A stretch of DNA of 52,506 nt, from the NCBI GenBank assembly GCA_934141475.1, contig CAKPCG010000008.1:1-52506 (forward strand), written 5' to 3'. The notes beneath the pieces are model-generated. The model had not been told where the DNA came from. It searched no databases and worked only from the letters and a program-made list of their open reading frames with translations. Shown here piece after piece: positions 1-8,616 of the stretch (its first letter is position 1; every line of letters begins with the position of its first letter). This DNA is from an uncultured Clostridia bacterium. GTDB lineage: Bacteria; Bacillota; Clostridia; TANB77; CAG-508. The translations under genes and the position numbers were made by a program.

Positions 1-63
1 AGGGCTCGAACCTATGACCCCCTGCTTGTAAGGCAGATGCTCTCCCAGCTGAGCTAAACGACC
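1..63 (-). tRNA. tRNA-Val (UAC), 3' end cut off by the window edge
   Basis: On the minus strand the sequence begins GGTCGTT, followed by TA, a GCTC...GAGC D arm, an anticodon arm with loop CTTACAA (anticodon TAC, valine) and a T arm containing GGTTCGAGCC. The 5' end at position 63 fits a seven-base acceptor strand. The 3' half of the acceptor stem lies outside the window. Confidence 0.9.
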
Positions 64-156
64 ATTTCCTTTTGACAGTGATTAGTATACTATGTTTTTT
101 TATACTTGTCAATACTTTTTTTAAATTTTTTTTATTTTTTTATTTTATAATTTTTT

Positions 157-196
157 AAGTCGATTCTTTTGGGTTTTTATCTAAAAGAATCGACTT
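157..196. repeat. 14-bp perfect inverted repeat downstream of the 205-1146 gene
   Basis: Arms at 157-170 and 183-196 are exact complements around a 12-base loop. It sits between the end of the minus-strand gene at 205 and the tRNA-Val gene. On the minus strand the hairpin is followed by A residues rather than a U tract, so it is not a textbook intrinsic terminator. It may still end the upstream transcript or protect its 3' end. Confidence 0.5.
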
Positions 197-204
197 ATAA
201 AAAA

Positions 205-1146
205 TTAATTTAACAATTTTAATTCTACTTTTTGTGCTTTATATTTATTTGTTTGTTCATCTAATTTAAATTCTGTTAGTGTGCTCTCTAAAGATTCGCT
301 ATTTTGTTTTAAGTCTGTTGTGTAATATAAATTTATTTTTTTGAATTCTACATTATGTGTTACAAGTTCTCTAAATACTTCTGCCATGTGTCTATCATCT
401 TCACATACTATTAATAGTTGTGGTAGTGATTTAAATCCAGAATCTAGTGGTACAAAGTTATCATAGAAGTCTTGATAGAATTTCATTTTATCTACAACTT
501 TTTTTTGCCAATCATTTTCTCTTCTTACTACTTCAAATAAGAATTGAATTGATTTTCCTGATTTTGTTAATGTTACAGCTCCTCCACTTGGTTTGAATAC
601 TTTTCCCATTGTTTTGGCTGTTAAGGCTGGTTTTACTGTATAGCTGTCAAATACTTTTACTTTTTTTAGGTATGCTATTATTACTTGATTTCCAGCTAAT
701 CTCTTCTTTATCATTGCAACCGGTTTTGTGTTATCTGATGGTTGCCATTTGCATTCAACATCATCTCTTGTATCTAGTAAATATTTTCCCATTTTTTCTA
801 GGCAATATATTCTATATATTCCTTTTCCTTCATCTGATGTAAAGTAGTATCTTGTTAATATTTTTGATTTAACAAGTCCTTCTAGTTTGTTGTTTAATTT
901 GTCTTGAGATTTTACCTCATATCCTTTAATTTGAAGCATTTGCATTAATTGTCTTGATGTAATGAATTCAAATTCATTTACTAAATATAAAATTGCAAAG
1001 TGTATGTCTGTAATATGTCCTATATTTATTTTATGAACTACTTGATTCATTGAAACATATCCATCTTGACCATCAAATGTTTTTATTTCACCTTTTCTAA
1101 TAGCAAATGGTGATATTTGTGCTTTTATTTGGTTATCTTCTACCAT
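205..1146 (-). CDS. Winged-helix protein, possibly replication-relaxation family
   Basis: A 313-residue soluble protein. Residues about 45-125 look like a winged-helix domain ('HFAILYLVNEFEF', 'SRQLMQML', then a basic wing with 'RYYFTS'). The C-terminal half has an alpha/beta segment with 'FLFEVVRRENDW' and 'LPQLLIVCEDD'. This arrangement resembles the replication-relaxation proteins of mobile elements and chromosomal relatives in Clostridia, but no catalytic residues can be assigned, so the family call is tentative. The start is supported by GGAGGAG seven bases upstream and a promoter at 1180-1208. No other mobile-element gene is adjacent. Confidence 0.55.
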   Translation of the reverse strand: MVEDNQIKAQISPFAIRKGEIKTFDGQDGYVSMNQVVHKINIGHITDIHFAILYLVNEFEFITSRQLMQMLQIKGYEVKSQDKLNNKLEGLVKSKILTRYYFTSDEGKGIYRIYCLEKMGKYLLDTRDDVECKWQPSDNTKPVAMIKKRLAGNQVIIAYLKKVKVFDSYTVKPALTAKTMGKVFKPSGGAVTLTKSGKSIQFLFEVVRRENDWQKKVVDKMKFYQDFYDNFVPLDSGFKSLPQLLIVCEDDRHMAEVFRELVTHNVEFKKINLYYTTDLKQNSESLESTLTEFKLDEQTNKYKAQKVELKLLN

Positions 1147-1179
1147 TTTATAACTCCTCCTTTTTTAAGTCATGGAACT

Positions 1180-1208
1180 ATTTTACCACTTTTTTACAAT
1201 TTTGTCCA
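1180..1208 (-). promoter_or_regulatory. SigA-type promoter for the 205-1146 gene
   Basis: Minus strand TGGACA (complement of 1203-1208), a 17-base spacer and TAAAAT (complement of 1180-1185). It is followed at a suitable distance by the GGAGGAG ribosome site of the gene. Confidence 0.6.
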
Positions 1209-1245
1209 TACTTTTTTGATGCTTTTTAATATTATGTAACCTTAC

Positions 1246-1965
1246 TTACTTTTGGAATTTTTCTACTTCTTTTTTTGTTAAGTATTTCCATTGTCCTAGT
1301 TTCAAATCTTTTACATCTAAATCTCCAATTTTACATCTGTGTAATGCTAAAACTTTTTTTCCTATAGTCTCACACATTTTTCTTATTTGTCTATTTTTTC
1401 CTTCATGTATAGTTATTTGTATTCTTGATATTTTCTTTTCTTCATCTATTTTTAGAATTTTTGCCTTTGCTTTTTTGGTTATATATCCATCATCTATTTC
1501 TACACCATTTTTTAAATTTTCTATATCTTCTTTTGTTACAATTCCCTTTAGTGTTACATTATACGTTTTTTCTATTTCATGGCTTGGATGGGTAAGTTTA
1601 TTTACAAAGTCTCCATCATTTGTTAATATTATTGCTCCTGATGTATACATATCTAGTCTTCCTACTGGAACTATTCTTTTATTTATTTTTACTAAATCCA
1701 AAACCTTATCTCTTCCAAATTGTTCTTTAGATGTTGTTATATACCCTATTGGTTTGTTTAATAATATATATACTTTTTCTTCTTCTAAATTGACCGTTTT
1801 TCCATTATACTTTACATTATCTTTATTTATAATTACTTTTGTTCCTAATTCTGTAACTATTTTTCCATTTACTTCTACTTTTCCATTTAAAATTAATTCT
1901 TCACATTTTCTTCTTGATGCAATTCCACATAATGCTAAATATTTTTGTAATCTCATCTCTTCCAT
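1246..1965 (-). CDS. rluB: 23S rRNA pseudouridine synthase, RluB/RsuA family
   Basis: A 239-residue protein with an N-terminal S4 RNA-binding domain ('LQKYLALCGIASRRKCEELI') and the RsuA-family catalytic motif GRLDMYTSGA, whose Asp is the nucleophile. 'EGKNRQIRKMCETIG' is the conserved C-terminal motif. It should convert a uridine in large-subunit rRNA to pseudouridine (the RluB site is U2605 in E. coli numbering). Its ATG directly abuts the stop of the upstream rluD-like gene, so the two are cotranscribed and probably translationally coupled. RsuA, RluE and RluF share the fold; RluB is favoured by Firmicute precedent. Confidence 0.88.
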   Translation of the reverse strand: MEEMRLQKYLALCGIASRRKCEELILNGKVEVNGKIVTELGTKVIINKDNVKYNGKTVNLEEEKVYILLNKPIGYITTSKEQFGRDKVLDLVKINKRIVPVGRLDMYTSGAIILTNDGDFVNKLTHPSHEIEKTYNVTLKGIVTKEDIENLKNGVEIDDGYITKKAKAKILKIDEEKKISRIQITIHEGKNRQIRKMCETIGKKVLALHRCKIGDLDVKDLKLGQWKYLTKKEVEKFQK

Positions 1966-2886
1966 TTATTTTTCACCTTCTAATTCTTTTATAATATCTT
2001 TAAAATATTTTGGAATTTCTGCTTCAAGACTTATTTCTTCGCCTGTTAAAGGATGTTTAAATTCTATTTTCCAAGCATGAAGACATTGTCCTTTTATATT
2101 CCATTTATTTTTTCCATTTGAATATACTTCATCACCTATTATTGGATAACCTATATATGATAAATGTACTCTTATTTGATGTGTTCTTCCTGTTTCTATG
2201 TTTACTTTAAGAAGTGTATAGTCATTTCCAAATCTTTCTAGTACTTTAAAATGTGTTATAGCCTCTTTTCCTTTTTTGTCTACAGCCATTTTTTTTCTAT
2301 CTTTTTGGCTTCTTGCAATTGGCATATTTATTGTTGCCTCATTTTCTTTTACAATTCCTCTAACTAGTGCTAAATATGTTTTTTTTACTTCGTGATTTTT
2401 TAATTGTTCACTTAAATTTACATGTGCTTTATCATTTTTTGCAACTATTATTGCCCCTGATGTGTCTTTGTCTAGTCTATGAACAATTCCAGGTCTTATT
2501 TTACCACCAATTCCAGATAAGCTTTCTTTGCAAATTGACATTATAGCATTTACAAGTGTGCCATCTGGATTACCATTTGCTGGATGAACAACCATTCCTT
2601 TTGGTTTATTTACAACAATAATGTCTTCATCTTCGTAAATGATTTCAAGTGGTATATTTTGTGCTTTTAAATCTATTTTTTCTGCCTCTGGTATAGATAT
2701 TTGAATTTCATCATTTAATTTTACTTTATATGAGTGTTTTGTTTTTTGATTATTTACTTTTATATTTTCTTCTTCTATTAGTCTTTGAACTGCATTTCTT
2801 GATAGCTTATCTTCTAATAATGGAACTAAACTATCTATTCTCTTCCCCACATTTTCTTCATTTATTTTTATTTTCTTTGTATTCAT
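1966..2886 (-). CDS. rluD: RluA-family pseudouridine synthase, RluD-like
   Basis: A 306-residue protein with an N-terminal S4-like domain and the catalytic motif HRLDKDTSGA. 'ETGRTHQIRVHLSYIGYPIIGD' region motifs (within residues about 235-260) are diagnostic of the RluA/RluD branch. It likely modifies large-subunit rRNA. Its start overlaps the end of the lspA-like gene by 29 bases and its stop touches the rluB start, giving an lspA-rluD-rluB operon, an order common in Firmicutes. The exact target position cannot be read from sequence. Confidence 0.88.
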   Translation of the reverse strand: MNTKKIKINEENVGKRIDSLVPLLEDKLSRNAVQRLIEEENIKVNNQKTKHSYKVKLNDEIQISIPEAEKIDLKAQNIPLEIIYEDEDIIVVNKPKGMVVHPANGNPDGTLVNAIMSICKESLSGIGGKIRPGIVHRLDKDTSGAIIVAKNDKAHVNLSEQLKNHEVKKTYLALVRGIVKENEATINMPIARSQKDRKKMAVDKKGKEAITHFKVLERFGNDYTLLKVNIETGRTHQIRVHLSYIGYPIIGDEVYSNGKNKWNIKGQCLHAWKIEFKHPLTGEEISLEAEIPKYFKDIIKELEGEK

Positions 2887-3334
2887 TTTTTATCACCTTT
2901 TTATTTTTTCTATTTTTTAACATTTCCATTGAGTTCTTTGTTAATATAATTGCTAATCCTACCCATGCAATTATTACATATATATATGCTAAGTTTAAAT
3001 TTATTGATTTTGTAAGATTTATGAATAAAATTGTTTGCTTATTCCAAATTCTATCTATTATATTTCCTGTTGCTCCTGATATTGCTAGAGTTAAAATTAC
3101 TTTTGTATCTAATTTTATAAATGAATTGTCATTTGATATATATCTTATTAACATTATTATTACTATTACTGACATTAATATGCTTAAGCCATTGTTTTCT
3201 CCTACTTGATTAGTTATTATTACATTTCCACTAAAAATTGCTATTATTTTTGCAATTTGATCCATTATTAATGCTATAATAAATATTGTAATAAGAATTT
3301 TCTTTTCTTTTTTATCTTTTTTATTTTTTTTCAT
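2858..3334 (-). CDS. Signal peptidase II-like membrane protein lacking one catalytic Asp
   Basis: A 158-residue hydrophobic protein with four predicted membrane segments, in the usual lspA place beside rluD. It keeps the family's early 'DQIAKII' motif and 'GATGNIIDR', which holds the first catalytic Asp. The second motif, normally F-N-x-A-D, reads 'LNLAY', so the second catalytic Asp is replaced by Tyr; the usual N-T-G-A-A motif is also degenerate ('NNGLSI'). LspA removes lipoprotein signal peptides with this Asp pair, so this copy is probably inactive or has another role. The start has AAAGGA ten bases upstream. Confidence 0.72.
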   Translation of the reverse strand: MKKNKKDKKEKKILITIFIIALIMDQIAKIIAIFSGNVIITNQVGENNGLSILMSVIVIIMLIRYISNDNSFIKLDTKVILTLAISGATGNIIDRIWNKQTILFINLTKSINLNLAYIYVIIAWVGLAIILTKNSMEMLKNRKNKKVIKNEYKENKNK

Positions 3335-3425
3335 AATTTAATTATCCTTTCACAAAAATTAAATTAGTTTTTCTTTTTTAGTACTTGAATTTTATATTTT
3401 TTTTGTGTATAATACTTTATATCAT

Positions 3426-3500
3426 TGGGGTATCGCCAAGCGGTAAGGCATCGGACTCTGACTCCGACATTCCTGTGTTCGAATCACAGTACCCCAGCCA
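3426..3500 (+). tRNA. tRNA-Gln (CUG)
   Basis: The sequence starts TGGGGTA and ends with TACCCCA-GCCA, so the acceptor stem closes and CCA is encoded. The anticodon stem TCGGA/TCCGA encloses loop CTCTGAC, giving anticodon CTG. The T arm contains GTTCGAATC. Confidence 0.93.
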
Positions 3501-3521
3501 TTTTTTTATTTGTTTTAATGC

Positions 3522-3557
3522 AAAGAGCCTTACAATTTAATTGTAAGACTCTTTTTT
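3522..3557 (+). terminator. Intrinsic terminator after tRNA-Gln
   Basis: Imperfect hairpin (AAGAG.CTTACAA paired with TTGTAAG.CTCTT) followed by a T run at 3551-3556. It separates tRNA-Gln from the convergent tRNA-Met. Confidence 0.75.
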
Positions 3558-3579
3558 GGATTGTAATTTTAATAATAAT

Positions 3580-3656
3580 TGGTAGCGAAGGGGAGATTCG
3601 AACTCTCGACACCGCGGGTATGAACCGCGTGCTCTAGCCAACTGAGCTACTTCGCC
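3580..3656 (-). tRNA. tRNA-Met (CAU), elongator type
   Basis: Minus strand GGCGAAG...CTTCGCTACCA gives a closed acceptor stem with encoded CCA. Anticodon stem CGCGG/CCGCG encloses TTCATAC (anticodon CAT). The first base pair G-C is present, unlike bacterial initiator tRNAs, so this is elongator Met or a lysidine-modified Ile tRNA. Confidence 0.9.
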
Positions 3657-3719
3657 GTTACGATGTAACGTAATTATTATACTCATTATTTTTTTGTTTG
3701 TCAATAGTTTTTTGTTATT

Positions 3720-4268
3720 TTAATCATTTTTTGTTAATAAGTCTAATATTTTTGGATAAATCGTTGATGCATTTTCTTTCCAATTGTCTGATATAAGCTT
3801 TGCATTCTCGTTTGAACCCGCAAATGTTCTTACTTCAAAAATAGTTTTTTTGTTTTCAACAATTTTACATTTTACTGTGTATGAATGTTCATTTTCCGGT
3901 ATATATTCTGTTACTATAGCATCTTCACTTATTATATTATTTATTTCGTTTTTTAGTACTGTATCTATTTTTAATTTTAATAATCCTGGTAAAACGTCAA
4001 TTGTTAAATTTAATGATTTTTTTCCTTCTGATGTTAATTCATAAATTGCTGGGCTGTCTTCATTTTCTTCACCTTTTGTGTATGATAATACAAGATTTGA
4101 TTCAACTAAATCTGCAAGTATTTGTTTGAAGTAAAAATAGTTTATATTATTTACTGGTGAAATTAATTTAAACAAATCACTTTCTGTCATATTTTTTTTA
4201 ACATTATTTAGAACATATAAGATTAAAACTTTATCTTGTGCTAGGCTTTTGTTTGAATTATTGTCCAT
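3720..4268 (-). CDS. DUF4364 family winged-helix protein
   Basis: A 182-residue protein matching the DUF4364 pattern: an N-terminal helical/winged-helix part ('DKVLILYVLNNVKKNMTESDL', 'YFYFKQILADLVE') and 'YELTSEGKKSLN', then a beta-rich C-terminal domain. The family is common in Clostridia and is presumed to regulate transcription, but its targets are unknown. AAGGAG precedes the ATG. The tRNA-Met gene lies just downstream on the same strand and may be read from the same transcript. Confidence 0.75.
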   Translation of the reverse strand: MDNNSNKSLAQDKVLILYVLNNVKKNMTESDLFKLISPVNNINYFYFKQILADLVESNLVLSYTKGEENEDSPAIYELTSEGKKSLNLTIDVLPGLLKLKIDTVLKNEINNIISEDAIVTEYIPENEHSYTVKCKIVENKKTIFEVRTFAGSNENAKLISDNWKENASTIYPKILDLLTKND

Positions 4269-4331
4269 TATGTTTTCTCCTTACATTTATTTTATAGGCA
4301 TTATATCACAAAGAATACATAATGTAAACCT

Positions 4332-5792
4332 CTATTTCCCTATTGGAGCAAAATCATCTGTTGCAATCCTACTATTTGAATTATAATTTATAATTTCACT
4401 AGTAATTCTTTTTGAGTATTCCTGATATTTTGATTCATCTATATCAGGTCTTCCCTTTATTCCAAGTAATATAAGGTTTTGTTTTTCTTCTGGAGTTTTT
4501 TTAGATTTCACTTTAAACACTTTTACATCATCAAATACTTTTTTATATGTTGCATATTCATGTTCTAAAAATTTTGCATTTTCTCCTGTTATTCCAGAAA
4601 TTATATTTGTTAAAACTATTCCATTGTCATTTAATAAATTTTTAGCATTTTGAAGTGCCTCATATGTGGTTAATTCAAATGGTGCATTAAGTCCCTTAAA
4701 AGCATCTATTAAAATTGTATCATATTTATTGTTGCTTTGGTTTAAAAAACTTCTTCCATCCTGAGTATATACTTTTATTCTTGGCTCATTTAAATTTAAC
4801 CCAAATTCCTTTTCTGCAATTTGGGTCATTTTTTCATCAATTTCTACTACATCTATTTTTTTGTTCTTATATTTATTTAAATAGTACATTGGATATGTAT
4901 ATGCTGCACCACCTATCATAAGTGTATTTTGAGTAGATTTATTATAATATTCAAATAGGTCATAAAATTTTAAATATTCTGCACTTAGCTCATTTTTTGT
5001 AACATCTGTCCACGATTCTATTCCAGTATCTACTTGCATAACTTTATAATTTCGATCACTAGATTTTAAGTTTGTTACCCAAATTCTGCTATATTCTGAA
5101 TCTGTATCTAGTATTAAATCTGGGTGTGTTTTTGTAAATACAATTTTTCCTGCAACCACTGTTATTATTGAAATAGATATGCTAAATACACATAAATACA
5201 TGTATTTTTTGTCTTTTGTTTCTCTAATTATTATTGACATTAATATTAAAAGAACTATTATTCCAATATTTATATTACTTACTCCAATATGTGGTATTAA
5301 TACAAATCCCATAAAAAATGTTCCTATTATACTACCTAATGTAGATAATGATGATATTTTTCCTGATGATAAACCAATTTCTTTAGAATCCATACTTTTT
5401 ATTTTTACTGCTATTGGCGATATCATTGCAAGTAAAAAGCTTGGTATTGAAAATACTGTTATTGCACAAATTATTGCAGAAAAAATTAAGTTTTCTACCA
5501 ATTCTGCCATATTTTTTACAACTATTGTTTCAAATAATGGTATTAAACTTGTAAAAAATGCTGCCATTAATAATATTTCTGAAATTTTATCTTTACTTGG
5601 TGTTTTATCTGCAATTTTTCCTCCAAACCAATATCCTAAACTCATACTTGCTAAAATTATTCCAATTATACTTGTCCAAACTACATTTGAACTTCCAACA
5701 TATGGTGAAAGTATTCTAGAGGCTAGTAATTCTAGCCCCATTTCAATTGCTCCACTTAAGAATACTATTATTTCTAATCTATATTTTTTCAT
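4332..5792 (-). CDS. Membrane-fused spermidine synthase-like protein
   Basis: A 486-residue protein. The first about 215 residues contain roughly six membrane helices starting 'FLSGAIEMGLELLASRIL'; the C-terminal half is a Rossmann methyltransferase-like domain of the spermidine synthase fold ('TLMIGGAAYTYPMYYL', 'VVEIDEKMTQIAEK', 'DTILIDAFKG'). These fused proteins are widespread, but polyamine synthesis has not been shown for most. I chose the ATG at 5792 because GGAAGG lies 12 bases upstream and the conserved membrane domain starts there; an upstream ATG at 5858 would add 22 unconserved residues. Confidence 0.8.
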   Translation of the reverse strand: MKKYRLEIIVFLSGAIEMGLELLASRILSPYVGSSNVVWTSIIGIILASMSLGYWFGGKIADKTPSKDKISEILLMAAFFTSLIPLFETIVVKNMAELVENLIFSAIICAITVFSIPSFLLAMISPIAVKIKSMDSKEIGLSSGKISSLSTLGSIIGTFFMGFVLIPHIGVSNINIGIIVLLILMSIIIRETKDKKYMYLCVFSISISIITVVAGKIVFTKTHPDLILDTDSEYSRIWVTNLKSSDRNYKVMQVDTGIESWTDVTKNELSAEYLKFYDLFEYYNKSTQNTLMIGGAAYTYPMYYLNKYKNKKIDVVEIDEKMTQIAEKEFGLNLNEPRIKVYTQDGRSFLNQSNNKYDTILIDAFKGLNAPFELTTYEALQNAKNLLNDNGIVLTNIISGITGENAKFLEHEYATYKKVFDDVKVFKVKSKKTPEEKQNLILLGIKGRPDIDESKYQEYSKRITSEIINYNSNSRIATDDFAPIGK

Positions 5793-5873
5793 TTTTGTAT
5801 TATTCCTTCCTTGAAGGCATAAATCAAACTGAATAATTTTTAGTTTTATATTATTCAAGTTTTATCCCCTAAT

Positions 5874-7613
5874 TTATATATCTAATTTTATATGAACATC
5901 TTTTAATTGTTCTTCAGAAACTTTTGAAGGTGCTCTCATAAGTAAATCTCTTGCTCTTTTATTTTTAGGGAATGCTATTACTTCTCTTATATTACTTGAA
6001 TCTTCTATTAGCATTACCATTCTGTCGATTCCAGGTGCAGCACCAGCATGTGGTGGAGTTCCATATTGGAATGCATTGTATAATGCTCCGAATTTTGTTT
6101 TTACATCTTCTTCTGTATATCCTGCGATTTCAAATGCTTTTACCATTATTTCTGGATTGTGGTTTCTTACTGCTCCAGATGCCATTTCATATCCATTACA
6201 TACTAAGTCATATTGATATGCTAAGATATCTAATGGATCCATATTTTCTAAGGCTTCCATTCCACCTTGTGGCATTGAAAATGGGTTGTGGCAGAAATCT
6301 ATTTTACCTTCGTCTGATAATTCATACATTGGAAAATCTACTATAAAGCAGAATTTGTATACATTTTTTTCTATTAAATCTAAACGTTTTCCAAGTTCTA
6401 TTCTAACTAGTCCTGCTATTTTTTGAGCTGTTTTAAATTCATCTGCAATAAAGAACATACTAGCATTTTCTTTTAATCCATAATTTTGTTTTAAATTTTC
6501 TACAATTTCAGGAGTTATAAATTTTGCAATTCCTCCTTCTAAATTTCCTTCTTGATTTAATTTTGTCCATGCTAAGCCCTTAGCTCCACATTCTTCTACT
6601 GCAAATTCTCCCATTTTGTCGAAGAATTTTCTTCCTTCTTTTGCACCTTCTGGTACTATTATTATTTTTATTGTTTTATCTTTAAAGGCATTAAATTCTG
6701 TATTTTCAAATAATTTTGTTACATCTTGAATTATTAAAGGATTTCTTAAGTCTGGTTTATCTATTCCGTATTTTTCCATTGCTTCTTTATATGGTATTTT
6801 TATAAATTCTCCTTCATCAACTTTCCAATCTGTGAACTTTTTAAATACTGATGGTACAATTTTTTCTATTACTTTGAATACATCTTCTTGTGTACTAAAT
6901 GCCATTTCAAAATCTAGTTGATAAAATTCTCCTGGTGCTCTGTCTGCTCTTGGATCTTCGTCTCTAAAGCATGGTGCTATTTGGTAGTATTTGTTAAAAC
7001 CAGATACCATAAGCAATTGTTTAAATTGTTGAGGGGCTTGTGGTAACGCATAGAATTCTCCTGGATTTAATCTACTTGGTACTAAATAGTCTCTTGCACC
7101 TTCTGGTGATGAATTTGCTAAAATTGGTGTTTGAATTTCATAAAAACCAAGTTCATCCATTTCGTCTCTAAAAGCTTTTAGTATTTTTGAACGAAGTAAA
7201 ATGTTTTTATGTAGTTTTTCATTTCTTAAATCTAAAAATCTATATTCTAGTCTTAAATCTTCTCTTGCATCAACTTCTGAGTTTATCTCAAAAGGTAATT
7301 CTGGCTTACATTTTCCTAAAACTTCTATTTTATTTGCTATAACTTCTATATCTCCTGTTGGCATTTTAGGGTTTTTGCTTGCTCTTTCAACAACTTTTCC
7401 TTCTATATGAATACAACTTTCTTTTACAAGTTCTTTTGCTTGTTTTTGTAAATTTTCGTCATTTACTACTATTTGAGTTATTCCATCTTCGTCTCTTAAA
7501 TCTATAAATGTCATTGCTCCTAAATCTCTTATTTTTTGAATCCACCCTGCTAATTCCACTGTTTCTCCTACATTTTGGGCTCTTAGTTCTCCTAAATTTT
7601 TTGTTCTATACAT
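5874..7613 (-). CDS. aspS: Aspartate-tRNA ligase
   Basis: A 579-residue class II aminoacyl-tRNA synthetase that charges tRNA-Asp. The N-terminal OB-fold anticodon domain ('ELAGWIQKIRDLGAMTFIDLRD'; about residues 15-105) is followed by motif 2 ('PCFRDEDPRADR', 'EFYQLDFEM'), a bacterial-type GAD insertion in the middle, and motif 3 ('GAAPGIDRMVMLI'). The length is normal for bacterial AspRS. GGAGGAG lies just before the ATG. It is read with dusB 12 bases upstream. Confidence 0.97.
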   Translation of the reverse strand: MYRTKNLGELRAQNVGETVELAGWIQKIRDLGAMTFIDLRDEDGITQIVVNDENLQKQAKELVKESCIHIEGKVVERASKNPKMPTGDIEVIANKIEVLGKCKPELPFEINSEVDAREDLRLEYRFLDLRNEKLHKNILLRSKILKAFRDEMDELGFYEIQTPILANSSPEGARDYLVPSRLNPGEFYALPQAPQQFKQLLMVSGFNKYYQIAPCFRDEDPRADRAPGEFYQLDFEMAFSTQEDVFKVIEKIVPSVFKKFTDWKVDEGEFIKIPYKEAMEKYGIDKPDLRNPLIIQDVTKLFENTEFNAFKDKTIKIIIVPEGAKEGRKFFDKMGEFAVEECGAKGLAWTKLNQEGNLEGGIAKFITPEIVENLKQNYGLKENASMFFIADEFKTAQKIAGLVRIELGKRLDLIEKNVYKFCFIVDFPMYELSDEGKIDFCHNPFSMPQGGMEALENMDPLDILAYQYDLVCNGYEMASGAVRNHNPEIMVKAFEIAGYTEEDVKTKFGALYNAFQYGTPPHAGAAPGIDRMVMLIEDSSNIREVIAFPKNKRARDLLMRAPSKVSEEQLKDVHIKLDI

Positions 7614-7625
7614 ATTCTCCTCCTT

Positions 7626-8600
7626 TTACATTATGCCAAAATAGTCTTCCAATGCCTTTTCTAACTCTTCTTTTTCATCTATTTTATTTACCATAACTCT
7701 AAAATCACTAGCATTTGGCAAATTTTTACTATATACTGCTAAATGTTTTCTAAATTCTTTTATAGCTATATCTTCGCCTTTTTCTTTTATAAGTAAATTT
7801 AGATGTTCTTTAATTATTTTTAATTTTTCTTCATTTGTTGTTTTTGGTAATTTTTCTCCAGTTTCTAAATAATATTTTATTTTTTCAAATATCCAAGGAT
7901 TTCCAAAAGCTCCTCTTCCTATCATTATTCCATCTACACCAGTTTTTTCAAACATGTTTTTTGCAGATTCTTCATCTACTATATCGCCATTTCCTATTAC
8001 AGGTATTTTTACTGCTTGTTTTACTTTTTTTATTATTTCTAAATCTGCTGTTCCAGAATAATATTCTGCTCTTGTTCTTCCATGTATTGTAATTGCTGAT
8101 ATTCCTGCGTCTTCTGCTATTTTTGCAACTTCTTTTGCAACTATGTGTTCACTGTCCCAGCCTTTTCTAAATTTTAGTGTTACTGGAACTTTTGAGTTTT
8201 TTACTACTGTTTCCATTATTTCTTTTGCCTTTTCTAAATCTTGTAGTAATTTACTTCCATCACCATTTTTTACAACTTTTGGTGCTGGGCAACCCATATT
8301 TATATCTACTATATCTGCAATTTCAGATACATATTTTGAAGCATAACCCATTGCTTCTATATCTGAGCCAAATATTTGTATACTTACAGGATGCTTTTCG
8401 CCTGCCATATTCATTAGCTTTTTTGTTTTTTCGTCTCCATACATTATTGCTTTTGCACTTACCATTTCTGTACACACAAGCCCTGGCTCAAATTTTTCGC
8501 ATATTACTCTAAATGGCAGGTCTGTTATACCTGCCATTGGAGCTAATAATATATTATTTTTTAATTTAACATTTCCTATTTTTAATTCGTGTAAATACAT
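7626..8600 (-). CDS. dusB: tRNA-dihydrouridine synthase, DusB type
   Basis: A 324-residue FMN-dependent TIM-barrel enzyme that reduces uridines in tRNA D loops. Visible signatures are 'LLAPMAGITDLPFR' (N-terminal FMN/active-site segment), 'DINMGCPAPKVVKNG' with the catalytic Cys, 'ITIHGRTRAEYYSG' and 'IPVIGNGDI'. The start at 8600 is chosen for AGGAG seven bases upstream and because 'MYLHELKIGN' is where the family begins; a further upstream ATG at 8651 overlaps rodA and lacks a ribosome site. It lies between rodA and aspS in a same-strand run. Confidence 0.93.
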   Translation of the reverse strand: MYLHELKIGNVKLKNNILLAPMAGITDLPFRVICEKFEPGLVCTEMVSAKAIMYGDEKTKKLMNMAGEKHPVSIQIFGSDIEAMGYASKYVSEIADIVDINMGCPAPKVVKNGDGSKLLQDLEKAKEIMETVVKNSKVPVTLKFRKGWDSEHIVAKEVAKIAEDAGISAITIHGRTRAEYYSGTADLEIIKKVKQAVKIPVIGNGDIVDEESAKNMFEKTGVDGIMIGRGAFGNPWIFEKIKYYLETGEKLPKTTNEEKLKIIKEHLNLLIKEKGEDIAIKEFRKHLAVYSKNLPNASDFRVMVNKIDEKEELEKALEDYFGIM

Positions 8601-8616
8601 TCTACTGCTCCTATTT

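Noticed and set aside
157..196. Inverted repeat as a standard rho-independent terminator
   Set aside because: No T tract follows the stem on the minus strand; it precedes it instead.
720..723. CCGG at 720-723 inside a minus-strand gene as a possible CGG codon
   Set aside because: In the gene's frame it reads CCG GTT (Pro-Val), so no in-frame CGG exists there.
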